DNA of 37,956 nt from an uncultured Clostridia bacterium (GTDB taxonomy: Bacteria > Bacillota > Clostridia > TANB77 > CAG-508): assembly GCA_944388695.1 (NCBI GenBank), contig CALXJT010000011.1, positions 1-37,956 of the forward strand, given 5' to 3'. How positions within the stretch are numbered: position 1 is the stretch's first letter; each line of letters begins with the position of its first letter. The notes under the pieces are model-generated. The model searched no databases, had not been told where the DNA came from, and worked only from the letters and a program-made list of their open reading frames with translations. A program made the translations under genes and the position numbers. This document shows, piece after piece, positions 25,889-35,188 of this stretch.

Positions 25889-27601
25889 TTACATTTTATC
25901 TGGCATTTCTATTCCTAAAAGTTTTGCTCCTATTTTTAATACATTTCCTACAGCATATGTTAAATATATACGTGCATCTTGAATGTCTTTTTCTTCTCCT
26001 AGAATTTTATTTTCATTGTAAAAATTACTATAACTTTGTGCTAGTTCTATTAAATATCTTGCAAGTATTGATGTTTCATTTTTCTCTATTACTGTCTCTA
26101 ATGTATTTTCAAAATTATATAGTGTTTTTATTATTTTTTTACTTTCTTTATCTTGTAATTTTGCTATATCTATTTCATTTATGCTTGGATTATATCCTGC
26201 TTTTTCTAATACACTTTTTGTACGTACATATATATATTGTATATATGGTCCTGTTTCTCCATTGAAGTTTAGAACTGTGTTCCAGTCGAAGATTTGGTCT
26301 TTTATTAGTGTTGTGCATAAGTTATTATATATAACTGCACCTATTCCTATTTTTCTTGCATTTTCTTCTTTATTTTCCATATTAGGATTTTTTTCTTCTA
26401 TTATATCTTTTACTCTTGAGATTGCTTCATTTAATAATTCATTTACTTTTACTACATTTCCTTCTCTTGTTGACATTCTTCCTGTGCTTACTCTTGTCAT
26501 TCCATATGCTATATGAATTAAACCATCTGTATATTTTTTATCTAGGCCTAATAGTTTTGCTACTTCAAAGACTTGTTTAAAGTGTAGATTTTGTTCATAT
26601 GCTACTACATATATACATTTGTCATAATCATATGTTCTCGCTCTATATAAGATTGCTGCTAAATCTCTTGTTGCATATGTTGTTGAACCATTTGTTTTTT
26701 CTATAATACATGGTGTATTTATTCCTTTATCTTCTAAATCAACTATTTTTGCACCTTGTGATTCTATTAATTTTCCTGATTTTTCAAGTAATTGTATTAC
26801 TTCTGGCATTTTATCTGAATAGAATGATTCTCCATTTAATGAATCAAATTTTACTCCTAGCATGTCATATGTTTTATAGAATTCTTTTAAACTTAATTCT
26901 TTAAATTTATTCCATAATTTTGTACAATATTCGTCTCCTTCTTCTAGTTTTTTAAAATTATCTCTACATGCTTCTAATACTTTTTCATCTTCTTTACATA
27001 AATCATTTATTCTTATATACATCTTTGTTAATTCTTCAATTGGGTTTTCTTCTAAATTATATTCTGTCCCCCATCTTTTATATCCTTCTATCATTTTTCC
27101 AAATTGTGTTCCATAATCTCCTAAATGATTTATTCCAATTGTATTGTACCCTAAATATTTATAGATATTATAAAAGGCTGCTCCTATAACTGTTGTTCTT
27201 AAATGCCCTATATGGAATTCTTTTGCTATATTTGGTGAAGAATATTCTACTATTATATTTTTTCCTTTTCCTTTTTCTGATGAACCATATTCTTCTTTTT
27301 TATTTTCTATTTCTGTTAATACTTCTTTTGCTAGTGTATTTGTATTAATATAGAAGTTAATATATCCTCCTACTACTTCCATTTTTTGAATCCAATTTGA
27401 ATCTATTTCGATTTTTTCTTTTATTTCTGTTGCTATTATTTGTGGAGCTTTTTTTAGTGCTTTTGCTAATTTAAAGCATGGGAATGCATAGTCTCCATTT
27501 TCTTCGTTAGTTGGTATTTCTATGTATTTCTTTATTTCTTCTTTCTCTATATCTGTTGCTTTAGAAATCTCTTGTGCGATTATTTCTTTTATTTCTACCA
27601 T
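25889..27601 (-). CDS. argS: Arginyl-tRNA synthetase
   Basis: This 570-residue class I synthetase charges tRNA-Arg with ATP. It has the N-terminal Add1 domain (NEENGDYAFPCFKLAK), the HIGH motif at 130-133 (EFHIGHLRTTVIG), the family-specific GDYGTQFGKMI and YVVAYEQNLHFKQVF, the KMSKS-position segment STREGNVV (the KMS-like loop is degenerate, as is usual in ArgRS) and the DALR anticodon-binding domain. The length is typical. It is the last gene of the cysS-galE-argS minus-strand run and is followed by the hairpin at 25760-25802. I see no T-box leader. Confidence 0.97.
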   Translation of the reverse strand: MVEIKEIIAQEISKATDIEKEEIKKYIEIPTNEENGDYAFPCFKLAKALKKAPQIIATEIKEKIEIDSNWIQKMEVVGGYINFYINTNTLAKEVLTEIENKKEEYGSSEKGKGKNIIVEYSSPNIAKEFHIGHLRTTVIGAAFYNIYKYLGYNTIGINHLGDYGTQFGKMIEGYKRWGTEYNLEENPIEELTKMYIRINDLCKEDEKVLEACRDNFKKLEEGDEYCTKLWNKFKELSLKEFYKTYDMLGVKFDSLNGESFYSDKMPEVIQLLEKSGKLIESQGAKIVDLEDKGINTPCIIEKTNGSTTYATRDLAAILYRARTYDYDKCIYVVAYEQNLHFKQVFEVAKLLGLDKKYTDGLIHIAYGMTRVSTGRMSTREGNVVKVNELLNEAISRVKDIIEEKNPNMENKEENARKIGIGAVIYNNLCTTLIKDQIFDWNTVLNFNGETGPYIQYIYVRTKSVLEKAGYNPSINEIDIAKLQDKESKKIIKTLYNFENTLETVIEKNETSILARYLIELAQSYSNFYNENKILGEEKDIQDARIYLTYAVGNVLKIGAKLLGIEMPDKM

Positions 27602-27638
27602 GATATCTCTCCTTTATTTTTGTTTTATATATTTTAAA

Positions 27639-28640
27639 TTATTGTCTCGAAATATAGTTCCACGAATCCCTACACATATCTTCCAATGTTTTTTCAGCCT
27701 TCCAGCCTAATTCTACCTCTGCTTTTTTAGGATTTGCATAACATTCTGCAATATCTCCTTCTCTTCTTGGCGCTATTTTATATGGTACATTTTTTCCTGT
27801 TGCTTTTTCAAATGCTTTAACCATATCTAAAACACTGTATCCTTTTCCTGTACCTAGATTATATATAAATAATCCTTGTTTTTCTTCATCTAATTTTTTC
27901 AATGCTAGAACATGACCTTTAGCTAAATCCACAACATGAATATAATCCCTAACACCTGTACCATCTGGAGTTGGATAATCATTTCCAAATACTGATAATT
28001 CTTGTAATTTTCCAGCTGCTACTCTTACTATATATGGCATTAAATTATTTGGTATTCCTTGTGGCTCTTCTCCGATTAATCCGCTTTCATGTGCTCCTAC
28101 TGGGTTAAAATATCTTAAAATGCATATATCCCAGCTATTATCTGATTTATAGATATCTTTTAATATTTGCTCTATAAATAGTTTTGTTGTACCATATGGA
28201 TTAGTTGTTCCTCCTGTTTTAAATTCTTCTGTAATTGGAACTTTTTCTGGTTCTCCATATACTGTTGCTGATGAACTGAATATGAATTTTTTTACATTAT
28301 ACTTTTTCATTGTATCTAGAAGTACTAATGCTCCTGATATATTATTTGTATAATATTCTATTGGTTTTTTTACTGATTCTCCCACTGCTTTATATCCTGC
28401 AAAATTTAAAACTGCTTCTATTTCATTTTCTTCAAATACTTTTTCTAATTTTTTTCTGTTCAAATAGTCTATCTCATAAAATTTAAAATCTTTACCAGTT
28501 ATTTCTTTTATTTTTTCTAATACTTCTGGTTTACTATTTGAAAAATTATCTATAATGATTATTTCTTTTCCCGCATTTAATAATTCTATTGCTGTATGAC
28601 TTCCTATATATCCTGCTCCTCCTGGTAATAATATTGCCAT
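27639..28640 (-). CDS. galE: UDP-glucose 4-epimerase
   Basis: The 333-residue short-chain dehydrogenase/reductase-type epimerase interconverts UDP-glucose and UDP-galactose. It has the NAD-binding LLPGGAGYIGSH (with Pro where Thr or Val is usual), SSSATVYGEP with the catalytic Ser, NPYGTTKLFIEQ with the Tyr-x-x-x-Lys pair, RYFNPVGAH and GDIAECYANPKKA at the substrate site. The ATG at 28640 has AAGGA eight bases upstream; the upstream ATG overlaps the cysS stop and has no usable site. It sits between cysS and argS in one operon. This is unusual company for a sugar gene; it may supply precursors for cell-surface glycans. Confidence 0.95.
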   Translation of the reverse strand: MAILLPGGAGYIGSHTAIELLNAGKEIIIIDNFSNSKPEVLEKIKEITGKDFKFYEIDYLNRKKLEKVFEENEIEAVLNFAGYKAVGESVKKPIEYYTNNISGALVLLDTMKKYNVKKFIFSSSATVYGEPEKVPITEEFKTGGTTNPYGTTKLFIEQILKDIYKSDNSWDICILRYFNPVGAHESGLIGEEPQGIPNNLMPYIVRVAAGKLQELSVFGNDYPTPDGTGVRDYIHVVDLAKGHVLALKKLDEEKQGLFIYNLGTGKGYSVLDMVKAFEKATGKNVPYKIAPRREGDIAECYANPKKAEVELGWKAEKTLEDMCRDSWNYISRQ

Positions 28641-28645
28641 TTTTA

Positions 28646-30058
28646 TCATCCTTTCTCAATTTTCATTCCCTCTTTAGTATCTTTTACTAAATATCCTTTT
28701 TCTTTTATTAAATCTCTTATTCTGTCTGATTCTTGCCAATTTTTTTCTTCTCTTGCTTTTTGTCTTTGTTCTATTAAGTCTTTTATCTCTTCTGGTATAT
28801 CTTGTTCCATGTTTTCTTGTTTATTTGAATTTATTTCTTTATTAATTTCTATTCCTAATACTGTATCCATTTTTTCTAGTAATTCTGATACTTCTTTTAA
28901 TTTTTTTGGATATTTTATTGCTTCCCATACATAGCTTACTGCTAGTGTCATATTCATATCATCATTTATTGCTTTGTGGAAGTTTTCTTCTATTTGTTTT
29001 AAGTTTTCTTTATCTTGAGCTTCTATTTTGTCTGTTCCATTTTTATGTGTTTTATATCCTATTCTCATTCTTTCTAATGCTTTTGATGTTGATTCTATTC
29101 CTTCCCATGTAAAGTTTAGTTTGTTTCTGTAGCTTGCTGTATAGCAAAATAGTTTATATACTAATGGGTCATAGCCTTTTTCTTTTATATCTTTTAATAA
29201 GTATACATTTCCTAGACTCTTTGACATTTTACCACCATCTATTAGTAGATATTCTCCATGTATCCAGTATCTTGCTGGGATTTTTCCTGTTAACCCTTTA
29301 CTTTGTGCTATCTCGTTTTCATGATGTGTTGGAATTAGGTCTATTCCTCCTGTATGTATGTCAAATTCTTCTCCTAGATGTTTTCTTGACATTGCTGAAC
29401 ATTCTATATGCCATCCTGGGTAACTTGGTCCCCATGGACTATCCCATTTCATTAGGTGATTTTCTGGTGCTTTAATCCATAATGCAAAATCATATGGATT
29501 CTTTTTTTCTGGGTCAACTTCTATTCTTGCACCTGATTTTTGTTCTTCTAAATTTATTCCTGATAATATTCCATATTCATCTAGTTTTGATACATCGAAA
29601 TATATTGCTGTTGAAGTTTCATATGCATATCCCTTTTCTACTAATTTTTCTACATATTCTAGCATTTCTTGTATATAGTCTGTAGCCTTGCATATTATTT
29701 CTGGCATTTCTATATTTAAATCTTTTAAATCGTCAAAAAATAATTTTGTATAATGTTCTGCTATTTCTTTTGGTGTTTTATGTTCTTCTTTTGCTGATTT
29801 GACCATCTTGTCTTCTCCTTCATCTCCGTCTGATACAAGATGACCTACATCTGTAATATTCATTACTTGTTTTACTTTGTATCCATTATATTCTAACATT
29901 CTTCTTAATACATCTTGAAATATATTTGTTCTCATATTTCCAATTGTTGCATCTTTATATACTGTTGGTCCACATGAGTACATTGATACCTCTTTTTCTT
30001 TTAATGGTTTAAATATATCTTTTTTCTTTGTGAGTGTATTTGTTAAATATATATCCAT
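28646..30058 (-). CDS. cysS: Cysteinyl-tRNA synthetase (HIGH motif altered to TIGN)
   Basis: The 470-residue class I synthetase has Cys29 in CGPTVYKDATIGNMRTN. The usual first His of the HIGH/HIGN signature is Thr38 here (TIGN at 38-41). The zinc-site elements are otherwise present, GWHIECSAMS and HHENEIAQS, and the KMSKS loop is KMSKSLGNVYLL. The DALR and C-terminal helical parts follow (DIPEEIKDLIEQRQKAREEK). It charges tRNA-Cys. The gene ends one codon before galE starts, so the two are co-transcribed. The TIGN change is worth noting because the His normally stabilises the adenylation transition state; substitutions there are rare but do occur in class I enzymes. Confidence 0.95.
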   Translation of the reverse strand: MDIYLTNTLTKKKDIFKPLKEKEVSMYSCGPTVYKDATIGNMRTNIFQDVLRRMLEYNGYKVKQVMNITDVGHLVSDGDEGEDKMVKSAKEEHKTPKEIAEHYTKLFFDDLKDLNIEMPEIICKATDYIQEMLEYVEKLVEKGYAYETSTAIYFDVSKLDEYGILSGINLEEQKSGARIEVDPEKKNPYDFALWIKAPENHLMKWDSPWGPSYPGWHIECSAMSRKHLGEEFDIHTGGIDLIPTHHENEIAQSKGLTGKIPARYWIHGEYLLIDGGKMSKSLGNVYLLKDIKEKGYDPLVYKLFCYTASYRNKLNFTWEGIESTSKALERMRIGYKTHKNGTDKIEAQDKENLKQIEENFHKAINDDMNMTLAVSYVWEAIKYPKKLKEVSELLEKMDTVLGIEINKEINSNKQENMEQDIPEEIKDLIEQRQKAREEKNWQESDRIRDLIKEKGYLVKDTKEGMKIEKG

Positions 30059-30082
30059 TTTATCACTCCTTTTTATTGTGGT

Positions 30083-30123
30083 AAACCGCTATTAGTATTA
30101 GTCTTAATATTTAATAGCGGTTT
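30083..30123. terminator. Hairpin between the class A PBP gene and cysS
   Basis: AAACCGCTATTA (30083-30094) pairs perfectly with TAATAGCGGTTT (30112-30123). It sits in the short spacer after the class A PBP stop. The minus-side tail has no clear U-run, so partial read-through into cysS is likely. Confidence 0.55.
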
Positions 30124-30187
30124 GTTTTATAAATATCAGTATTAAATTTTTTATTTATTCTTTTTTTGTGTGAATTTTTTACTTATT

Positions 30188-32851
30188 TTATTCACCTGAT
30201 ACATTATTTCCTCCTGTATTATTTCCTGTTGTGTTTTCATCATCAGTTCCATTTGGTGGTGTTACACTATTATCTGTTGTATTATTTCCTGTTGTATTAT
30301 TTCCTGTCGTGTTGTTACCTCCAGATGTGTTTCCTGTACTATTTGATGTATTTGAGTTTCCTGCATTGTTTGTTGTATTACTTGTATTTGTTGTATTGCT
30401 TGTATTAGTTGACTCTTCTGGTTTTGTATGAACTGTACATACTTCTGTTATTCTTTCTTTTCCTGTTGAAGATGCATTTCCTACTGGTTTCCATAGATCT
30501 AATTGTTCTTTTGGAACTACTCCACCATAACTTTCATTTCTTGATGGACAATATTCTGTTGCTAATTTTCCTGTTTCTGTACATATTTTTTGGATTCCAT
30601 GTCCTTCACATGTTTCTGGTAAATTATCTTCTGTAAAGATTTCTGTATATTTATCTGTACAGCTTGATGTTGCTAGACATCCTGTTACTCTACATACTGT
30701 TCTTTCTACTATTCCACTTGGTTTATTGAAGTTTGCATTTTCTAAATCTTTATGAATATCTTTCATTATGCTACTCCATATTTGTCCTGCTGGATTTCTT
30801 CCATTTACATTTTTTCTTACTTCTTCATTATTATCATATCCAAACCAACATGCTGCTGTGTAATATGGTGTAAATCCACATAACCATCTATCACAGTTAT
30901 CATCTGTTGTTCCTGTTTTTGCACATGTTTCCATTCCTTGAATCTTACAATATGTTGCTGTTCCATATGATGCTGTTACTGGTTCTTCCATAATGCTTCT
31001 TGTAATATATGCATTTTGTTCTGTAAATACTCTTTCAGTTTTTTGATTTGGTGTTAATACAACATTTCCACTTGAATCAGTTACTTTTGTATAGAATGTT
31101 GGTTCTATATATACACCATCATTTGCTATTGTTGCATATGCTCCTGCCATCTCTAATGGACTTATTCCATCTGTAATTCCTCCTATTGCAAGTGATAACA
31201 CACTATCATCTTTTCCTTCTACTTCTCCTGATTTATATACTGTGCTAATTCCCATTTTTCTTAAGTAATCTATTGATTTATTTGGTGTCAATTCTCTCAT
31301 AATTTTTACTGCTGGTACGTTTTGTGATCTACCTATAAATTCTCTTATTCCAATTAAACCTTTAAATCTATTTCCATCATTTTTTGGCTTATATCCATTA
31401 AAATCTGTTAGAACATCATCATATACTGTAGAAGCTGTTATTATTTTTTCTTGTAAAGCTGGCGCTACATCTGCTATTGGTTTCATTGATGAACCTGTTT
31501 GTCTTACCATTTGTGTTGCTCTATTCCATCCAGTTGCACTTTGGTCTTCTCCTAGCTCTCCTCCTATTGCTACTACATATCCTGTTTTTTGGTCTATGAT
31601 TGCCATACCTGCTTGTGTATGATCATTTTTTAGTGTTCCATCTTTATTTTTATCTACTCCAGCAAATTGATATTTTGTTTGTTTGAATTCTTCTTCAACT
31701 CTTGCTTGTATACTTTGGTCTACTGTTGAGTATATTGTTAGTCCACTACTATATACATATTTTTCAGCAAATTCTCTTGATACTCCTCTTTCTTCCATAA
31801 CTTGTTCTACAACTTGATTTACTGCTGCTGATGTATGGTATGAATATGATCCTCCTGTTGCTACCTCTCCTTTTGTAAATACAAGCCCTGCTTCTACTTC
31901 TGCTACTGCTGCATTATATTCATTTTCATCTGTTATATATCCTTGGTCTTTCATTTCTGCTAAAACTGTTAGAGTTTTATTTCTTATTAATTCTTTTACT
32001 TTTTCTTGGTCTTTACTTGTATCATATGGATTATATGTATTTGGTGAACTATTTATTCCCGCTAAAAATGCACATTGAGCTAAATCCAAATCTTTTGCGC
32101 TCTTTCCAAAATAATATTGTGCTCCTAATTCTACTCCGTGAAGATTATCTCCTCCTACAAATAGAATATTTAAATATAGTTCTAGAATTTGGTCTTTTGA
32201 TATCATTCTTTCAACCTGATATGCTTTTGCCCATTCTCTTACTTTACGCATAATTCCTGCAAGTCCTGTTGATTCATCATCTTGAGTAATATTTTTAACT
32301 AATTGCTGTGTTATTGTACTTCCTCCATATGATGAACTTCCTCTGAATATTGTGTTAAATATGGCTCCTGCTGTTCTCCTAATATCTACTCCATGGTGTT
32401 CATAAAATCTTTTATCTTCTATTGCTATATATGCTTTAGGTAAATAAGGTGACATCTCATCTAATGTTATTACTTTCCTTTTTTCATCACTACTTAAATT
32501 GGCGATAACTTCTCCGTTTTGATCTACGACAACTGAATTTGCTACTCCTATTATAAGTTCATCTTTACTTATTTTAAAGTCATCTCCAAATAAGCCAAAG
32601 AATATTGCCGCTACTATTCCTGCTCCTATTACACATATTAATAAAAATAATACTATAAATATTTTTAACATTATAGATAACTTTGGATGTCTTTCAGACC
32701 ATTTGGTTTTCTTGCCATTTTTAGTCCTTTTATTTTTCTTATTCTTAAGTTCTTCTTGTTCTGAATTATTATTTTCTTTTCTTTTTTTAACATTTTTATT
32801 TTTGCTTGTTTTTGTTCTTTCTTTACTTTCATTTTTTTTACTATCTGGCAT
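30188..32851 (-). CDS. Class A penicillin-binding protein (PBP1A-type)
   Basis: The 887-residue bifunctional wall synthase has a highly basic cytoplasmic tail (about 75 residues, many Lys/Asn/Glu) and one membrane helix (about 78-103). A GT51 glycosyltransferase follows (AIEDKRFYEHHGVDIRRTAG with catalytic Glu, and GGSTITQQLVKN). The transpeptidase has TGSSMKPIAD (Ser-x-x-Lys), GRSQNVPAV (SxN) and CAKTGTTDDN. A Cys-rich linker then has CxxxG-type pairs (VCRVTGCLATSSC, ICTETGKLATEYC), and the end is a Thr/Asn/Gly-rich low-complexity tail. The ATG at 32851 follows AAGGAGG; the track-level start at 32884 lies before that site. It polymerises and cross-links peptidoglycan outside the membrane. 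The tail DNA is built from 15-bp repeats encoding TTGNN and may vary in length. Confidence 0.95.
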   Translation of the reverse strand: MPDSKKNESKERTKTSKNKNVKKRKENNNSEQEELKNKKNKRTKNGKKTKWSERHPKLSIMLKIFIVLFLLICVIGAGIVAAIFFGLFGDDFKISKDELIIGVANSVVVDQNGEVIANLSSDEKRKVITLDEMSPYLPKAYIAIEDKRFYEHHGVDIRRTAGAIFNTIFRGSSSYGGSTITQQLVKNITQDDESTGLAGIMRKVREWAKAYQVERMISKDQILELYLNILFVGGDNLHGVELGAQYYFGKSAKDLDLAQCAFLAGINSSPNTYNPYDTSKDQEKVKELIRNKTLTVLAEMKDQGYITDENEYNAAVAEVEAGLVFTKGEVATGGSYSYHTSAAVNQVVEQVMEERGVSREFAEKYVYSSGLTIYSTVDQSIQARVEEEFKQTKYQFAGVDKNKDGTLKNDHTQAGMAIIDQKTGYVVAIGGELGEDQSATGWNRATQMVRQTGSSMKPIADVAPALQEKIITASTVYDDVLTDFNGYKPKNDGNRFKGLIGIREFIGRSQNVPAVKIMRELTPNKSIDYLRKMGISTVYKSGEVEGKDDSVLSLAIGGITDGISPLEMAGAYATIANDGVYIEPTFYTKVTDSSGNVVLTPNQKTERVFTEQNAYITRSIMEEPVTASYGTATYCKIQGMETCAKTGTTDDNCDRWLCGFTPYYTAACWFGYDNNEEVRKNVNGRNPAGQIWSSIMKDIHKDLENANFNKPSGIVERTVCRVTGCLATSSCTDKYTEIFTEDNLPETCEGHGIQKICTETGKLATEYCPSRNESYGGVVPKEQLDLWKPVGNASSTGKERITEVCTVHTKPEESTNTSNTTNTSNTTNNAGNSNTSNSTGNTSGGNNTTGNNTTGNNTTDNSVTPPNGTDDENTTGNNTGGNNVSGE

Positions 32852-33079
32852 TTTTCTACCTCCTTGCCATTTATTTTGAGACAACCATATTATATTATAT
32901 TTTGTAAAAAAAATAAAGCTTTTTTGAAAAATATCTTTTATTCATGTATTATCTAAAAAAGGCTAAATTTCAATCTTTATTTTAGTTTTTTATAATCTTT
33001 AGAAAAACTTAATAATTTGTTTGATAAATTATCTTCTTTTTATTTATAAAAATTATATAATTAAATTATTTATAATTTT

Positions 33080-33919
33080 TTAATAGCTACCATTTTGTAA
33101 ATATAACTCTTTAATTTTTATTTTATCCTTTTCTATTTTTTCTCTTACATATTTATATGGTTGTTCATAATAAAAGGTTGATTCGTAAAATTCTCTCGTA
33201 TAAAATTTTTCGTTTTCTATATCATATTCATTTTCTGTATTATCTATTATTTCATAACCTTGTATTATTTTTCCATCATATCTTTTCTTATTTATTTTTA
33301 GTTTTCCTTGTATATTTACTATTATTGCTTTTTCATTTATATTATATTGATTTATTAATTCTTTTGGAAAATCATAATTGATTATGATTTTTGCTCTTGA
33401 TAAGCCTTTTTTCTTGTTATTCATCACAGTTATATTTATTCCTAATTCATTATATATTTTTTCTTCTATTCTTTTAAATTTATCTATATGATTTGTTATT
33501 ATTGTAATTGCTTTAAATTCTGTTGAAAATTTCTTTATATTTTGAATTGCTATATCTGTTTCATTATTAACTAGTATATGTATACTTGTTTCCTCTTTTT
33601 TTAAATTTTCTTTTTCTAATATGTAATCTGTTATTTCTGGAATTAACATTTTATATAACCATTTTCCATCTACTATTTTTAAATCTTCTTTTTCTAATAT
33701 TTTTATAAAACTTTCATAATTCTGAATTTTTTTACTAATTATGATTTTTTTACTATTACTCTTTTTTATTAATTTTATTGTTTTTCTTGCTAGTTTTTCT
33801 TGCACTTTTTCATTTGTTGTTTCATTTATTGGTATTATTATTTTATTTCTTTCTACATTTATTTTTCTTATTATTTTTTCTACTATTGTAGGCTTGTCAT
33901 TTTCTTGGATATAGAACAT
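33080..33919 (-). CDS. Hypothetical protein, 279 aa, conserved-looking, unrecognised
   Basis: I do not recognise the family. The protein is charged and lysine/isoleucine-rich, without signal peptide or membrane helices. It seems to be two similar alpha/beta lobes: an early KKIIISKKIQNYESFIKIL and a later TIITNHIDKFKRIEEKIYN, with ending KARIIINYDFPKELINQYN. Alternation of short strands and amphipathic helices suggests a Rossmann-like sheet. The ATG at 33919 is set by GAGGTG; the GTG at 33934 overlaps that site. It lies 123 bp downstream of truB on the same strand, and the start of its mRNA can fold so that its ribosome binding site is masked (see the hairpin at 33918-33965). Confidence 0.65.
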   Translation of the reverse strand: MFYIQENDKPTIVEKIIRKINVERNKIIIPINETTNEKVQEKLARKTIKLIKKSNSKKIIISKKIQNYESFIKILEKEDLKIVDGKWLYKMLIPEITDYILEKENLKKEETSIHILVNNETDIAIQNIKKFSTEFKAITIITNHIDKFKRIEEKIYNELGINITVMNNKKKGLSRAKIIINYDFPKELINQYNINEKAIIVNIQGKLKINKKRYDGKIIQGYEIIDNTENEYDIENEKFYTREFYESTFYYEQPYKYVREKIEKDKIKIKELYLQNGSY

Positions 33920-33965
33920 AATAAAACACCTCACTTATTTAACTATATGTAAGGTGTTTTATTAT
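33918..33965 (-). promoter_or_regulatory. RBS- and start-codon-masking hairpin
   Basis: A perfect 14-bp stem, ATAATAAAACACCT (33918-33931) with AGGTGTTTTATTAT (33952-33965), has a 20-base loop. On the minus-strand mRNA the right-hand arm contains the AGGTG ribosome binding site and most of the ATG of the 33080-33919 gene; the complementary arm lies just upstream. This would block translation unless opened. No U-run follows, so it is not a normal terminator. Confidence 0.55.
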
Positions 33966-34041
33966 TATGATTTTTATATTTTAAATTTGATTCTTTTTTG
34001 ACGTTATATAAAAGATTGTTTCTATTAAAATTACTAGATTA

Positions 34042-34917
34042 TCAAATTATTATATCTCTTTTTAACTTTAAATCTTTTACTATTCCTATTCCTATAAATT
34101 CATTATTAGAGTATATTCTGTATATATCATCTTTTTTCTCTTCTATTGTTATTACTCCATTTAGAAATAATCTTAATCTTTTTTCATTTAATTCTATCTT
34201 TTCTTTTTCTTTAAAGAATTCTTCTATTGAAATTAAATTCTTCTCTAATATTTTTTGGGGATTTTCTGAACTTTCTAACTCTTCTATTTCTATGCTATTT
34301 TCTATAGTAAATTCTCCGGCTGTTATTCTTATTAGATTTTTCATATATCCTATTGTTCCTAATTTTTTTGCGATATCTTCACATAAACTTCTTATATATG
34401 TTCCTTTACTACATTTTACAGTAAATTCTATTATATTTTTATCTTCATCTATTCTATTTAAGTCTATCTCATATATTTCTATCTCTCTTGCTTTTATTTC
34501 TTCAGGTACTTGTCCTTTTCTTGCATATTCATATAATTTTTTTCCATTTACTTTTATTGCTGAATATATTGGTGGAATTTGATTTTGTTTTCCTAACATT
34601 GATTTTAATGTTTTTTCTACATTTTTTTCCTCTAATATTTCCTTTGTAACTGCTTCTTCTTTTATTATTTTTCCTTCTATATCTGCAGTATCTGTTTGCT
34701 TTCCTAATTCTAATTCTACTTTATATGTTTTGTCATGGTTTATTAAATATTTTGAACATTGTGTTGCTTTTCCTATTAATATCGGTAATACTCCTTGTGC
34801 CATAGGGTCTAATGTTCCTGTATGTCCTACTTTTTCATTTGATAATTTTTTTATTTTATATACTATGTCATGTGATGTGTATCCTTTTGGCTTATTTATG
34901 ATTATTATTCCGTTCAT
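34042..34917 (-). CDS. truB: tRNA pseudouridine(55) synthase
   Basis: The 291-residue TruB has the opening MNGIIIINKPKGYTSHD and the catalytic Asp37 in GHTGTLDPMAQGVLPI, then YKVELELGKQTDTADIEG, PPIYSAIKVNGKKLYEYAR and CSKGTYIRSLCEDI. It makes pseudouridine 55 in the T arm of tRNAs. The N-terminus is canonical, so the start is secure even though no strong ribosome binding site lies immediately before it. The divergent DGR operon begins 271 bp away on the other strand. Confidence 0.96.
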   Translation of the reverse strand: MNGIIIINKPKGYTSHDIVYKIKKLSNEKVGHTGTLDPMAQGVLPILIGKATQCSKYLINHDKTYKVELELGKQTDTADIEGKIIKEEAVTKEILEEKNVEKTLKSMLGKQNQIPPIYSAIKVNGKKLYEYARKGQVPEEIKAREIEIYEIDLNRIDEDKNIIEFTVKCSKGTYIRSLCEDIAKKLGTIGYMKNLIRITAGEFTIENSIEIEELESSENPQKILEKNLISIEEFFKEKEKIELNEKRLRLFLNGVITIEEKKDDIYRIYSNNEFIGIGIVKDLKLKRDIII

Positions 34918-35138
34918 ACTTATTATAGAACATATTTAAATCTGTTCTAATCTCCCTTCTTTATTTTATATTAACTTTTTTTATTATAACATAAAAAAAT
35001 GAATTCTGCTATATTTTTATCAAGTAATGGATACTTTATATAAAATTGACAAAATTTCTTTTTTTATTTTTTTGTAACTTTTTTTACTTTTTTTATCATT
35101 ATTTATTATACTTATTTTGTCTTTTTCTCTATTTATAT

Positions 35139-35177
35139 AGGAGGTGATATTTTTATTTGAGCTATAAAAAATATTAA
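35139..35177 (+). other. Upstream SD with a 6-codon leader ORF (candidate)
   Basis: A near-perfect Shine-Dalgarno sequence AGGAGGTGAT (35139-35148) precedes TTG AGC TAT AAA AAA TAT TAA (35157-35177). The TAA overlaps the ribosome binding site of the next gene (AAGGAGGG). The SD is too strong and too far from the next ATG to belong to it, so a tiny leader peptide, or an unused start, is possible. Spacing (12 bases) and TTG start are weak points. Confidence 0.3.
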
Positions 35178-35188
35178 GGAGGGATTAG

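Noticed and set aside
30059..30187. T-box riboswitch before cysS or argS
   Set aside because: The leaders are too short and lack T-box motifs; only simple hairpins are present.
30231..30431. Repeats as a possible CRISPR array
   Set aside because: The repeats are 15-bp coding units of the PBP1A tail with no spacers of constant size.
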